DNA from: an uncultured bacterium
GTDB lineage: Bacteria > Bacteroidota > Bacteroidia > Bacteroidales > Bacteroidaceae
Length of the DNA stretch: 25,744 nt
Assembly: GCA_945788485.1 (NCBI GenBank)
Contig: CALZMB010000003.1
Coordinates: 1 to 25,744, forward strand
Direction: 5' to 3'
A program made the position numbers and the translations under genes. Every line of letters starts with the position of its first letter. Within the stretch, counting starts at the first letter, position 1. Below the pieces are notes generated by a model. That model made no database searches, had not been told where the DNA came from, and saw nothing but the letters and a program-made list of their open reading frames with translations. Positions 1-7,779 of the stretch are shown here, piece by piece.

Positions 1-59
1 TTTGACCTCGAAAATAAAATCGAAATCTGCCAAGGCTAATTTATAGAACCACCCTAAAA

Positions 60-2543
60 TCACTTGCAGACCTCTAACTTAGCGAATTTCAGCAGGAGTT
101 GTTTTGTCCCGACCCTCTCGAAATCTATTGTTGCCTTGCGGCTCTCGCCTGCATCCTCGATGTTCTTGACAGTGCCGATACCGAATCGGTCGTGCATCAC
201 TTTCATGCCTACGGCGAGGTCAGTGCCACATGATGTAGATGGCTGAGTATGTCGTGCGGAAGATGCAGATTGTGGCTGTGTTGTGAACTGTGGTTGCTGT
301 GCTGATGTGCGTGATGTTGGTGTGACCTTCTTCCACCCTTGAAGCACAAGACGTGTGGAAGGGTCGGATGTGGGTTTGGATGATGACTGATTGAAAGCCG
401 GGGAGGATTGCCGGGACGATGGTGCAGGTTGGCGGAAGGTGGATGCCGACGGACGAAGATATTCAGGCATATCAAAATCTCTGTCTATATCTCTGTCTGA
501 ATGTCGTCCCCTGTAATTGCTGTATGCGTGGCTGTCATCACTGAATTTGCTGTTCGTAATCCTCAGATATTTTCTGTCTATGTCTTTCAGAAAACGAGAA
601 GGTTGCACGTTGTCGTCAAGTTTGCCGAAGTTATAGCGTCGCGAGACGTTTGAGATGGTGCAGAAGCTCTTGGCACGCGTAATGGCGACATAGAGCAACC
701 GGCGTTCTTCCTCTATGCCGCGCGGGCTATTCTGTGACTTTAGTGTAGGGATGATATTGTCTTCTACGCCTACGATGAATACTGCGGAGAACTCTAAGCC
801 TTTCGCTGCATGGATAGTCATGAGCTGTATGTGCTCGGCAGAATCAGTGTCGCTGTCAATGTCAGTGAGCAAAGAAATTTCTTGAAGGAAATCAGTCAGT
901 GTGATGTGTTCAAGGTCTCCTTCTTCTGTTCGTATGTCAACAAACTCTTTCATCGTTCCGAGGAACTCTTTCACGTTCTCCTGTCGTGAGACGGCTTCGG
1001 GACCGGTGTCGCCGAAGATATCGTTAGATATGCCGCTGTTGACAATAATCTCGTTGCCCAGAACTGTCACGTCTTTCGTTTGGAGACTTTGGGAGAACGT
1101 GGTGATGAGGGTTGTGAAATCTTGCAGCTTTGTTGTAGCAGCGCGTGGCAGTGTCAGTCCGCATGTGCCGAGGTTTGTTATCACATCCCATGGTGACATG
1201 CCATGGTCGTGAGAGTGTTGCATGATTTTAGTCACTGTCGTCGCACCGATGCCGCGAGCTGGATAGTTGATGATTCGACGCAGTGCCTCCTCGTCATAGT
1301 TGTTCGCTACGAGTCGGAAATATGCTATGATGTCTTTTATCTCCTTGCGCTGATAGAATGACAGTCCTCCGATGATACGATAAGGGATGCCGTCTTTGCG
1401 GAACTGGTCTTCAAAGGTCCTGCTCTGTGCATTGTTTCTGTAAAGGATGGCAATCTCGCTTAGACGGAGATTTTGGCGTTTCACAAGATGCTGGATGTCG
1501 CGGCTGACGGTGGCAGCCTCTTCGCGGTCGGTATATAGATATTTCAGTGCTATTGGCTCACCGGCATTCTGTTCGGTAAAGACTGTTTTTTGTATCTGTC
1601 TGTCGTTGTGTGCGATGAGGCTGTTTGCTGCAAGAACGATATTGTTAGTAGAGCGGTAGTTCTGTTCGAGTTTGAAGATTTTGGCAGGTCGGCTTTCGGC
1701 CTTGCCGTCTGTCTCTTCTATTTCACTGAATGTTTCTTGGAACGTGAGGATATTATCTACATTAGCCCCTCTGAAACCGTAGATAGACTGTGCGTCGTCG
1801 CCAACAACGCAGATGTGTGTCGAAGGATTGGCGAGCTGACATAGTATGCGTTGTTGAACATCGTTCGTGTCCTGATACTCATCGACAAGGATATAACGGT
1901 ATTTGTTTCTGTATTTCTCTCTAACGTCAGAGTTGCTGCTAAGTAACCTGTAGGTATAAAGCAGGATGTCGTCGAAATCCATGGCGTTTGCCTGACGTAT
2001 GCGTTTCTGATAGATATCGTATATCTGCGCTGTTGCTGGTATGTTCGCATAGTCGTCTTTGTTCAGGAAATGGCTGTTGCGCGCATATTCTTCTGGTGTC
2101 AACATCTCGTTTTTCGCCATTGAGATGTGTGACTGCACTGTTGCTGGTTTATAGACCTTGTCGTCGAGTTGCATATCCTTCACAATAGATTTTATGAGCG
2201 ACCGCGAATCTGTCTCATCATATATAGTGAAGTTTGGTTGCATCCCAATGAGTGAGGCTTCATAGCGGAGTATGCGAAGGAAAACGGAATGGAAAGTACC
2301 CATGTTCAGCATCCGTGCTTGTTCGATACCGATAAGGCTTCCGATACGCTCTTTCATCTCGTTCGCCGCTTTGTTCGTGAACGTGAGAGCCATGATTTGC
2401 CAAGGGCGGTAGCCGTGTTGCATGAGGTATGCTATCTTGTATGTCAGCACCCTTGTCTTTCCTGAACCGGCTCCCGCAATGACAAGTGCATTGCCGGAAA
2501 TATATTCTACTGCAGCACGCTGCTGGACGTTTAGGTTTTCCAC
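60..2543 (-). CDS. uvrD: UvrD/PcrA-type superfamily 1A DNA helicase
   Basis: ATP-dependent 3'-5' DNA helicase of the UvrD/PcrA/Rep family, expected to act in nucleotide excision and mismatch repair and in clearing proteins from DNA. Seen in the 827-residue product: Walker A AGAGSGKT at residues 23-30, motif Ia ALTFTNKAA near 52-60, Walker B DEYQD at 221-225, motif III VGDDAQSIYGFRGA at 247-260, a QNYRS motif IV, and the late motifs LMTIHAAKGLEF and EERRLLYVAITRA. A low-complexity Ser/Gln/Thr/Pro linker (about 690-775) leads to a C-terminal PcrA-like module with the signature VMHDRFGIGTV. The start is GTG: a TAA lies immediately upstream in frame (2544-2546), so translation cannot begin earlier, and the next residues align with the usual family start. 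It is last in a same-strand run after mtgA, 40 bases away. UvrD versus PcrA naming is a convention; the helicase call is firm. Confidence 0.97.
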   Translation of the reverse strand: MENLNVQQRAAVEYISGNALVIAGAGSGKTRVLTYKIAYLMQHGYRPWQIMALTFTNKAANEMKERIGSLIGIEQARMLNMGTFHSVFLRILRYEASLIGMQPNFTIYDETDSRSLIKSIVKDMQLDDKVYKPATVQSHISMAKNEMLTPEEYARNSHFLNKDDYANIPATAQIYDIYQKRIRQANAMDFDDILLYTYRLLSSNSDVREKYRNKYRYILVDEYQDTNDVQQRILCQLANPSTHICVVGDDAQSIYGFRGANVDNILTFQETFSEIEETDGKAESRPAKIFKLEQNYRSTNNIVLAANSLIAHNDRQIQKTVFTEQNAGEPIALKYLYTDREEAATVSRDIQHLVKRQNLRLSEIAILYRNNAQSRTFEDQFRKDGIPYRIIGGLSFYQRKEIKDIIAYFRLVANNYDEEALRRIINYPARGIGATTVTKIMQHSHDHGMSPWDVITNLGTCGLTLPRAATTKLQDFTTLITTFSQSLQTKDVTVLGNEIIVNSGISNDIFGDTGPEAVSRQENVKEFLGTMKEFVDIRTEEGDLEHITLTDFLQEISLLTDIDSDTDSAEHIQLMTIHAAKGLEFSAVFIVGVEDNIIPTLKSQNSPRGIEEERRLLYVAITRAKSFCTISNVSRRYNFGKLDDNVQPSRFLKDIDRKYLRITNSKFSDDSHAYSNYRGRHSDRDIDRDFDMPEYLRPSASTFRQPAPSSRQSSPAFNQSSSKPTSDPSTRLVLQGWKKVTPTSRTSAQQPQFTTQPQSASSARHTQPSTSCGTDLAVGMKVMHDRFGIGTVKNIEDAGESRKATIDFERVGTKQLLLKFAKLEVCK

Positions 2544-2561
2544 TTATTTTTTTATTTTTTT

Positions 2562-2578
2562 GTTGACGAGGAGTTGAT
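2562..2578 (-). repeat. Mini-copy of the TYAACTYG octamer repeat upstream of uvrD
   Basis: On the minus strand this short stretch reads TCAACTCCTCGTCAAC followed by an A-rich run, that is, one slightly broken unit plus a TCAAC-AAAA ending that resembles the TCAACTAAAA terminus of the four larger arrays in this window. It lies 18 bases before the uvrD GTG, inside the 40-base mtgA-uvrD gap. It is too short to be certain of kinship; chance or decay of a former array are both possible. Confidence 0.4.
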
Positions 2579-2583
2579 TCTTT

Positions 2584-3345
2584 TTACTTTACACCTGTAG
2601 TTGATTTGTACACTCCGCCAGAGACGGTAGCGGGATTGATTTCCTCGCCTTCTTTTGGGAATGACGGTATAAAGCGCATCTCTCTTTCTATTCTGCGTTG
2701 ACGCTGCTGCATATAGTAGCTTGGCGTCTTGGACGAATACTTCAACGGGTTAGGTAGTGTGGCAGCTATGAGGGCACACTCCGAACGTGTGAGGTCGGCT
2801 GCCTTCTTTCCTCCAAAGTGATACTCTGCCACTGCGTCGATGCCATAAATCCCGGGACCCATTTCAATAGAGTTGAGATATACCTCCATGATGCGTTGTT
2901 TTGACCATAGCATCTCGATTAGGAATGTGAAATACATTTCCAGTCCTTTTCTCACCCAGCTTCTTCCTTGCCATAAGAAAACGTTCTTTGCAGTCTGTTG
3001 CGAGATGGTGGATGCTCCGTGCAGTGTGCCGCCTTTTCGGTTGTGTTCTGCTGCTTTCTTAATAGCATCAAAATCAAAGCCGTGATGTATCAGAAAACGT
3101 TGGTCTTCGCTTGCCATGACAGCAACGGGTGCATGTGGCGACATTTTTTCTAATGACACCCAATGATGGTGCATGACCACATGCTCGCCTGAACTTATCT
3201 GCGATGCTGTACGAGAGACCATAAGGGGTGTGATGTAAACCGGAATGTACTTATACATCAGGACGGCAAGAAGGGTGGTGACAAAGAAAAATGCCAGCAC
3301 CCAACGTATAATTCTTTCTATCAGTCCGAATGTAAGGGATTTCAT
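2584..3345 (-). CDS. mtgA: Monofunctional biosynthetic peptidoglycan transglycosylase (GT51)
   Basis: Polymerises lipid II into glycan strands at the outer face of the inner membrane, without a transpeptidase domain. The 253-residue product has one N-terminal membrane anchor (about residues 13-33) and then the GT51 motifs: EDQRFLIHHGFD with catalytic Glu80, GASTISQQTAKN at 110-121, and KQRIMEVYLNSIEMG from 149. Length fits the MtgA family (about 230-270). I chose the ATG at 3345 because MKSLTFG... begins just before the membrane anchor; a longer open frame up to 3423 only translates the upstream repeat array. The start codon is five bases after the terminus of that array, giving CAACTAAAACAAACATG, with no Shine-Dalgarno. 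It sits between the ompA-like lipoprotein gene and uvrD on the same strand. The family call is secure. Confidence 0.96.
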   Translation of the reverse strand: MKSLTFGLIERIIRWVLAFFFVTTLLAVLMYKYIPVYITPLMVSRTASQISSGEHVVMHHHWVSLEKMSPHAPVAVMASEDQRFLIHHGFDFDAIKKAAEHNRKGGTLHGASTISQQTAKNVFLWQGRSWVRKGLEMYFTFLIEMLWSKQRIMEVYLNSIEMGPGIYGIDAVAEYHFGGKKAADLTRSECALIAATLPNPLKYSSKTPSYYMQQRQRRIEREMRFIPSFPKEGEEINPATVSGGVYKSTTGVK

Positions 3346-3350
3346 GTTTG

Positions 3351-3460
3351 TTTTAGTTGACAAGTAAATCGAGTTGACGAGTGAAACAAGTTGACGAGTG
3401 AAACAAGTTGACGAGTGAAACAAGTTGACAAGTTAACAAGTTGACAAGTTAACAAGTTGA
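3351..3460 (-). repeat. Octamer tandem array A, minus orientation, directly before mtgA
   Basis: Read on the minus strand this 110-base stretch is 13 consecutive units: 8-base TCAACTTG or TTAACTTG (first five units), then three copies of the 17-base compound TCAACTTGTTTCACTCG in a row, then TCAACTCG, ATTTACTTG and the terminus TCAACTAAAA. There are no non-repeat spacers. The terminus is five bases from the mtgA start codon, so the array would form part of the mtgA leader if transcription starts further up. The alternating 8/9 structure and three exact compound copies suggest growth by slippage or unequal exchange. Confidence 0.9.
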
Positions 3461-3516
3461 TATTATTTAGTAGTCGTGAGATGACAATACAAATAACTGG
3501 TTAACTTGTCAACTTG
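3437..3516. other. Long inverted repeat formed by arrays A and B (hairpin or cruciform)
   Basis: Bases 3437-3453 (CAAGTTGACAAGTTAAC) are the exact reverse complement of 3500-3516, a 17-base stem with a 46-base loop; pairing can continue outward with mismatches because both flanks are repeat units. The register is not unique, since the same 17-mer also occurs at 3421-3437. In RNA from the minus strand this would fold between the ompA-like gene and mtgA. It may act as a transcript barrier or processing site, but there is no terminal T run, so terminator function is not shown. Confidence 0.6.
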
Positions 3517-3564
3517 TCAACTCGTAAACTAATAAAAATTAACTCGTTAACTCGTCAACTAAAA
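3501..3564 (+). repeat. Octamer tandem array B, plus orientation, at the 3' end of the ompA-like gene
   Basis: Plus-strand units TTAACTTG, TCAACTTG and TCAACTCG are followed by a partly broken element (TAAACTAATAAAAA), then TTAACTCG, TTAACTCG and the terminus TCAACTAAAA. The terminus ends three bases from the stop codon of the minus-strand ompA-like gene. Unlike arrays A and D it does not lead into a start codon. The internal TAAACTAATAAAAA looks like a second, degenerate terminus, as if two short arrays were joined. Confidence 0.85.
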
Positions 3565-3567
3565 AAA

Positions 3568-4269
3568 CTATTTCAACGTTCCGTTCTCAGCGTCTTTGAT
3601 CATAGCGTCGGATGCGTAGAGATATACCTCAACGCGACGGCTTGCCTCACGATTCTCAGAACCGTCCTGATTGTAGATGAGATACTGTGGGTCTTCACCA
3701 AATCCCTGGACATATTTAATCTGAGAGTTTGCGACTCCGCAGGTGTTCTTGAGATAGTTTGACACTGCGTTGGCACGCTGCTGTGAGAGGTTGAGGTTGA
3801 GCTGGTCAGAACCGTCGGAAGAAGCGAAGCCGTAGATAGAGCAGTCGCAGTCGGTATAAACGTTCAGCACTTTCTGTGCAAACTGAGCGAGTGAGTTCTG
3901 AGCTCCTGCCTGGAGGTTAGACTTGCCTGTCTGGAAGAGTATGCCGTTGTCGAAAGACACCTTCACAGCATCGAGGCCGTTTCTGTCTTTCACTGTCTCA
4001 ACAGTGGCATTGCTCACCTGCTGGGCAGCAGCCTTTGCCTTGTCCATCTTCTTGCCGATAAGCACACCGGCACCGGTGCCGACAGCTGCACCAACGCCTG
4101 CTCCGATGAGTGCGCCAGTAGTGTTTTTACCAATGAGGCCACCAACGAGGGCACCTACTGCAGCACCGCTGCCGCCACCGATAAGAGCACCGTTTTTTGT
4201 CGCTGTACCACAGCTGGGCAGAAGCAATAAAACAGACATTGCTAATGCCATGAATTTGATTTTTGTCAT
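3568..4269 (-). CDS. Glycine-zipper lipoprotein with C-terminal OmpA peptidoglycan-binding domain
   Basis: Predicted envelope lipoprotein that tethers a membrane to peptidoglycan. The 233-residue product has a signal peptide ending in lipobox LPSC (Cys20). Residues 27-72 are Gly/Ala-rich with repeated GALIG, GAAVG and GVLIG patterns, a glycine zipper likely to insert in or associate with membrane. After a short Lys/Ala/Gln stretch, an OmpA-like domain spans about 105-217, with FDNGILFQTGKSNL at its start, the LSQQRANAVSNYL helix at 161-173 and NREASRRVEVYL at 206-217. Related proteins are often annotated as OmpA family or YiaD-like; the exact role is unknown. It lies 59 bases downstream of mutS2 on the same strand, in an AT-rich gap where a separate promoter is plausible but not clear. 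Domain call strong, gene name withheld. Confidence 0.93.
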   Translation of the reverse strand: MTKIKFMALAMSVLLLLPSCGTATKNGALIGGGSGAAVGALVGGLIGKNTTGALIGAGVGAAVGTGAGVLIGKKMDKAKAAAQQVSNATVETVKDRNGLDAVKVSFDNGILFQTGKSNLQAGAQNSLAQFAQKVLNVYTDCDCSIYGFASSDGSDQLNLNLSQQRANAVSNYLKNTCGVANSQIKYVQGFGEDPQYLIYNQDGSENREASRRVEVYLYASDAMIKDAENGTLK

Positions 4270-4328
4270 AGTAAAAAAATAATATTAATAAAAATGTATT
4301 ATTAAAAATTACGATGGAATCGATGTTT

Positions 4329-6968
4329 TCAGAACTCTGCAACAGTTATTCCTGTTCCGCCGAAGCGAATGTCTTCGTCGTGGTATCTTATCACATTCGG
4401 TACGGAAGAGAGATATTGTCTTATGAGTTGTCTGAGAATGCCGTTGCCTTTGCCATGCAGTATGCGCACCTGTTGCACGTCAACAAGGATGGCGTCGTCA
4501 ATGAAATATTTGACAGCGTTGAGAGCTTCGTCACCTCTCATGCCGCGCACATCAAGGTCGTGTCTGAAGTTACGTTGTCTATCTGCAATGGTGTTGAGTG
4601 TCTGTCTTGACTGTCGCTGTTGTCCTTCAAGTAGTGATGCAGCAATTCTTGACAATCCACCACGCAACTCATTGTCGTTGATGACAGTATTCTGCTGCAT
4701 GATAGTTTTCTGTGCATGTTCAAGACGTTCTACTTTAACCTTCGAGCGCATTCCGCCGGGGAATATAACAGTCGCCAGCTTGCTGTTAAGGGCTTCCACT
4801 GTGCCCACCGTCGTCGTACCTTTGATTCTCACACTGTCATTGACGGCGATAGGCTTGTTGTTATCCACTGTGTTTGCAGCTTCTCTGAGGAGGTTGGCAG
4901 CCTTTTGCTCAGCCATATTGAGCTTGCCTGCAGCCTTGTCGCGTTTGCGTTCTTCTCTTCGCTGCTGTCTTTGCTGAATCTGTTGAATCTTCTTTTGAAT
5001 AGCTTCGTCCTGCTGCTGAGCGTCAATGCTGTCGATGTCATTTTCAAAAGTACGCAGTTCTTCACGCAGACGCAGAGTAGATTCGCGTTCTGCCTGTGAT
5101 TCACGAATTTCTTTTATTGTAAGCTCGATGCGGCGCTTGCTTTCTGCAAGAAGTTCTTTCGCCTCGTTCTTTGCCTTTGATATTATGGCGGCACGTTCAG
5201 CTTTAAGACGTTCTATCTCAGTTTTGTACGAATTAATCGTGTTTTCCATCTCCTTTTCCTGCAGATGGATGTTCTGCCGTTTGCCTTCCCAGTATCTCTT
5301 GTCGCGCACGATGTCCTGCAGATACTTGTCGCTTTGTATATAATCTTGTCCGACAATGTCTGACGCTTGCTGTATGATAGACTCTGGCAATCCGATTTTT
5401 CTTGCTATCTCAATGGCAAACGATGAACCAGGCCTGCCTATTGCTAACTGGAAAAGGGGACGCATCTCATGGCGGTCGTATAACATGGCACCATTAACCA
5501 CTCCGACATGCGAATCAGCGAACTCCTTGAGGTTTTGATAGTGTGTGGTCACTACTCCCCATACGCCGTTGCTGCAGAACTGCCCCAGGACACTCTCCGC
5601 AATAGCCGCACCAATCTTTGGCTCTGTTCCAGACCCGAACTCGTCAATAAGAATGATAGATGATGCGTTGGCGTTACGCAACATCTGCTTCATGTTGATG
5701 AGATGTCCAGAATATGTTGAGAGGTCATCAGCAATGCTCTGTTCGTCGCCCATGTCCATCATTATGCTCAGGAAGACGCCCGAGCGTGAACGGTCGCTGA
5801 CAGGGATAGACAATCCGCATTGCAGCATATACTGCAGAAGTCCAGTGGTCTTTAGGCAAACGGATTTTCCGCCTGCATTAGGTCCGGAGATGACGAGCAG
5901 GCGGCGTTCTGTTGTGAGAGAGATGTCAAGCGGCACGATTGTCTTCACCGGAGTATGGTCTTCAGGCACACGTTCTGCACTTTGTCTTTCCAATGACATT
6001 TCAAGCAGCGGGTGACGTGCTCTGCCCCAGTCAATGATGGGCTCAGACATCACTTCTGGTTCAAACGCCCTGAATTTTTCGGCAAGCAGAGCCTTGGCAC
6101 GTATAAAGTCGATGTTTGCGAGAAGATGGTATGATTCGGCTATCTCACGAAGATACGGCCTGATAAGTTTCCCCATCTCCTTTAGGATTCGTATTATCTC
6201 CCGGCGTTCGTCAGCTTCAAGTTCACGTATCCTGTTGTTTGCCTCTACGACATCTGCCGGTTCTATATATACAGTGCGTCCGGAGGCAGACTCATCATGT
6301 ACGATGCCACGCATCTTTTTCTTCATTGCAGGCAGCACTGGGATGACAAGACGTCCGTCGCGTATGGTCGGCGTAACATCTTTTTCTACGATTCCATCGT
6401 GTTTTGCAGCCGAGAGGATAGAGTTAAGTGTGCGTGAGATGCTGTTGGCTGTCTTCGACAGTTCAGATCTTATCTCTGCAAGTTCCGGCGTAGCGTTGTC
6501 CTTTATCTTGCCGTATTTGTCGAGCGTCTGCTCTATGCGTCTGACGATATTAGGAAATATGCAGATATTCTCTGTCAGTAGCTGGAGAGTCGGATATTTA
6601 TAAGTCATGTTGCCCTCAGCGGACATCTCGCCGTCTCTGCACAAAAACATGATGATTCTATGTATCGTCCCGAGTGACAGACTCAGTTTCCACAACTCGT
6701 CTTCTTCGAGATAAGTGCCTTCAAGACGAAGACGAGCTATCTCTTCACGCATATCGTGGAAATTGTCAAGAGGGAAATCGTCGTTCTCTTCTTGTAACTG
6801 CCGGAACTCCCGAATCTGGCGCATCCATTTATTTATAAGGTCAACATCGGTGGAAAACGTCATGTCTTCCACCTTCTTGCGCCCCAACCCACAGATGCAT
6901 CTCTCTTTCAGGAGGTTGCGTATTTCAGAGAATCCTATTTTATTTTCAAAATTCTTCGGATATATCAT
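4329..6968 (-). CDS. mutS2: MutS2 family ATPase with C-terminal Smr nuclease domain
   Basis: MutS2 binds branched DNA or collided ribosomes and limits recombination or rescues stalled translation, depending on species. The 879-residue product has the MutS core, with GIVHDESASGRTVYIEP near 221-237, Walker A GPNAGGKS at 362-369, Walker B IILIDEFGSG at 438-447 and TTHYQNLKEF at 474-483. A long charged coiled coil follows (about 555-705, KOW-like segment near 730-770), then an Smr domain from about 805 to 879 with LDVR at 805-808 and HGKGNG at 838-843. The usual Smr motif is LDLR; Val for Leu is a mild change. The start at 6968 gives MIYPKNFENKIGF, the typical Bacteroidales beginning; an in-frame GTG at 7001 would add 11 residues read from the array C region and is less likely. 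It is followed by the ompA-like gene. Confidence 0.97.
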   Translation of the reverse strand: MIYPKNFENKIGFSEIRNLLKERCICGLGRKKVEDMTFSTDVDLINKWMRQIREFRQLQEENDDFPLDNFHDMREEIARLRLEGTYLEEDELWKLSLSLGTIHRIIMFLCRDGEMSAEGNMTYKYPTLQLLTENICIFPNIVRRIEQTLDKYGKIKDNATPELAEIRSELSKTANSISRTLNSILSAAKHDGIVEKDVTPTIRDGRLVIPVLPAMKKKMRGIVHDESASGRTVYIEPADVVEANNRIRELEADERREIIRILKEMGKLIRPYLREIAESYHLLANIDFIRAKALLAEKFRAFEPEVMSEPIIDWGRARHPLLEMSLERQSAERVPEDHTPVKTIVPLDISLTTERRLLVISGPNAGGKSVCLKTTGLLQYMLQCGLSIPVSDRSRSGVFLSIMMDMGDEQSIADDLSTYSGHLINMKQMLRNANASSIILIDEFGSGTEPKIGAAIAESVLGQFCSNGVWGVVTTHYQNLKEFADSHVGVVNGAMLYDRHEMRPLFQLAIGRPGSSFAIEIARKIGLPESIIQQASDIVGQDYIQSDKYLQDIVRDKRYWEGKRQNIHLQEKEMENTINSYKTEIERLKAERAAIISKAKNEAKELLAESKRRIELTIKEIRESQAERESTLRLREELRTFENDIDSIDAQQQDEAIQKKIQQIQQRQQRREERKRDKAAGKLNMAEQKAANLLREAANTVDNNKPIAVNDSVRIKGTTTVGTVEALNSKLATVIFPGGMRSKVKVERLEHAQKTIMQQNTVINDNELRGGLSRIAASLLEGQQRQSRQTLNTIADRQRNFRHDLDVRGMRGDEALNAVKYFIDDAILVDVQQVRILHGKGNGILRQLIRQYLSSVPNVIRYHDEDIRFGGTGITVAEF

Positions 6969-6995
6969 TGGTTTTATGAATGAATACAAACCTAA

Positions 6996-7100
6996 TTTCA
7001 CTTGTCAACAGAATCATCAACCCGTCAACTTGTTTCACTTGTAAACTTGTCAACTCGTCAACTTGTTAACTTGTTTCAGTTGTCAACTTGTCAACTAAAA
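6996..7100 (+). repeat. Octamer tandem array C, plus orientation, between lolA-like and mutS2
   Basis: Twelve plus-strand units in 105 bases: TTTCACTTG, a diverged 12-base unit TCAACAGAATCA, TCAACCCG, TCAACTTG, TTTCACTTG, TAAACTTG, TCAACTCG, TCAACTTG, TTAACTTG, TTTCAGTTG, TCAACTTG and the terminus TCAACTAAAA. It fills most of the 163-base gap and lies upstream of mutS2, but in the opposite orientation to arrays A and D relative to the downstream gene. An ATG follows the terminus after two bases (7103), opening an eight-codon frame ended by TAG, which is probably chance. Confidence 0.9.
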
Positions 7101-7131
7101 TCATGTCACAGATACGCGAAATTAAATAGTG

Positions 7132-7737
7132 CTATCTAAGATCTATAATCTCAGCAGTCGGATAGTCCTTGCTCGGAAAGACGAAATATTTGTCAGACTG
7201 GTCTTTTGCCTGAAAATTGCGTATGACGATAGTCGTCCAGTTGTTTTTTTGCTTTATCTTTACTTGAGTCGGATAGTATTTGCTGTTGACAGTTATATAC
7301 ATCTCAGGTATGGATGCGCCTTTCTTCTGCGCCACCATGTGGACAACGTTCGTATTGCCTTGTTTTTTAACAGAGAGTTTGAATCCGGATTTATACATAT
7401 ATATAAAGGTGTAAGGATTCATCATCTGCTGATTCTGTGTTGAAGGAGCTGCGATGTTGACCTCGTTAGTCGATTTCATGTATGTCCATTGTGTCTTGCC
7501 GTCAAACCACATTTTTGCTGATGGGGTTGACGCACAGAACTTCCTGCCTTTTATGTGCAGCACGCCCGACTGTTTCGGCATATTTGCGCCAGAGATTGTG
7601 AAAGAAGCAGTCGCCCCGCCCTTTCTCCCGATTATTGTTGCTGTTTTATCGAGAATCTTCCGTGCATCCGCTGCGTTGTCTGCCAACGCCGCTCCGAACA
7701 CGAAAGTGAAGAGTGTGAATATGATAAATCTTTTCAT
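7132..7737 (-). CDS. LolA-like outer-membrane lipoprotein carrier protein
   Basis: Periplasmic chaperone family protein expected to ferry lipoproteins from the inner to the outer membrane. The 201-residue product has a signal peptide with likely cleavage after ALA (residues 17-19), then a LolA-type half-barrel: ASFTISG near 43-49, KMWFDGKTQWTYMKSTNEVN in the middle and a later IPEMYITVNSKYYPTQVKI strand pair. Sequence in this family is weakly conserved, so the call rests on size, the WFDGKTQW-type signature and synteny: it lies 42 bases downstream of ftsK on the same strand, and ftsK-lolA adjacency also occurs in Proteobacteria. The two are probably co-transcribed. I leave the symbol blank because Bacteroidota members are divergent from Escherichia coli LolA. 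Confidence 0.87.
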   Translation of the reverse strand: MKRFIIFTLFTFVFGAALADNAADARKILDKTATIIGRKGGATASFTISGANMPKQSGVLHIKGRKFCASTPSAKMWFDGKTQWTYMKSTNEVNIAAPSTQNQQMMNPYTFIYMYKSGFKLSVKKQGNTNVVHMVAQKKGASIPEMYITVNSKYYPTQVKIKQKNNWTTIVIRNFQAKDQSDKYFVFPSKDYPTAEIIDLR

Positions 7738-7779
7738 CGTTTATCTGTCTTTTTCTGAAATTTGCGTTATGCAACTAAC

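Noticed and set aside
3346..3423. N-terminal extension of mtgA from an upstream start
   Set aside because: The extra 26 residues are a translation of array A; the family start and membrane anchor fit the ATG at 3345.
3351..3460. CRISPR-like array
   Set aside because: Units are 8-9 bases, contiguous, without unique spacers, and there are no cas genes in the window.
4369..4977. Plus-strand open frame of 202 codons
   Set aside because: Antisense to mutS2; Ser/Arg/Leu-rich composition is that of a shadow frame.
6969..7001. GTG start for mutS2 eleven codons upstream
   Set aside because: Homologues begin MIYPKNFE, matching ATG 6968; the extension partly reads the edge of array C.
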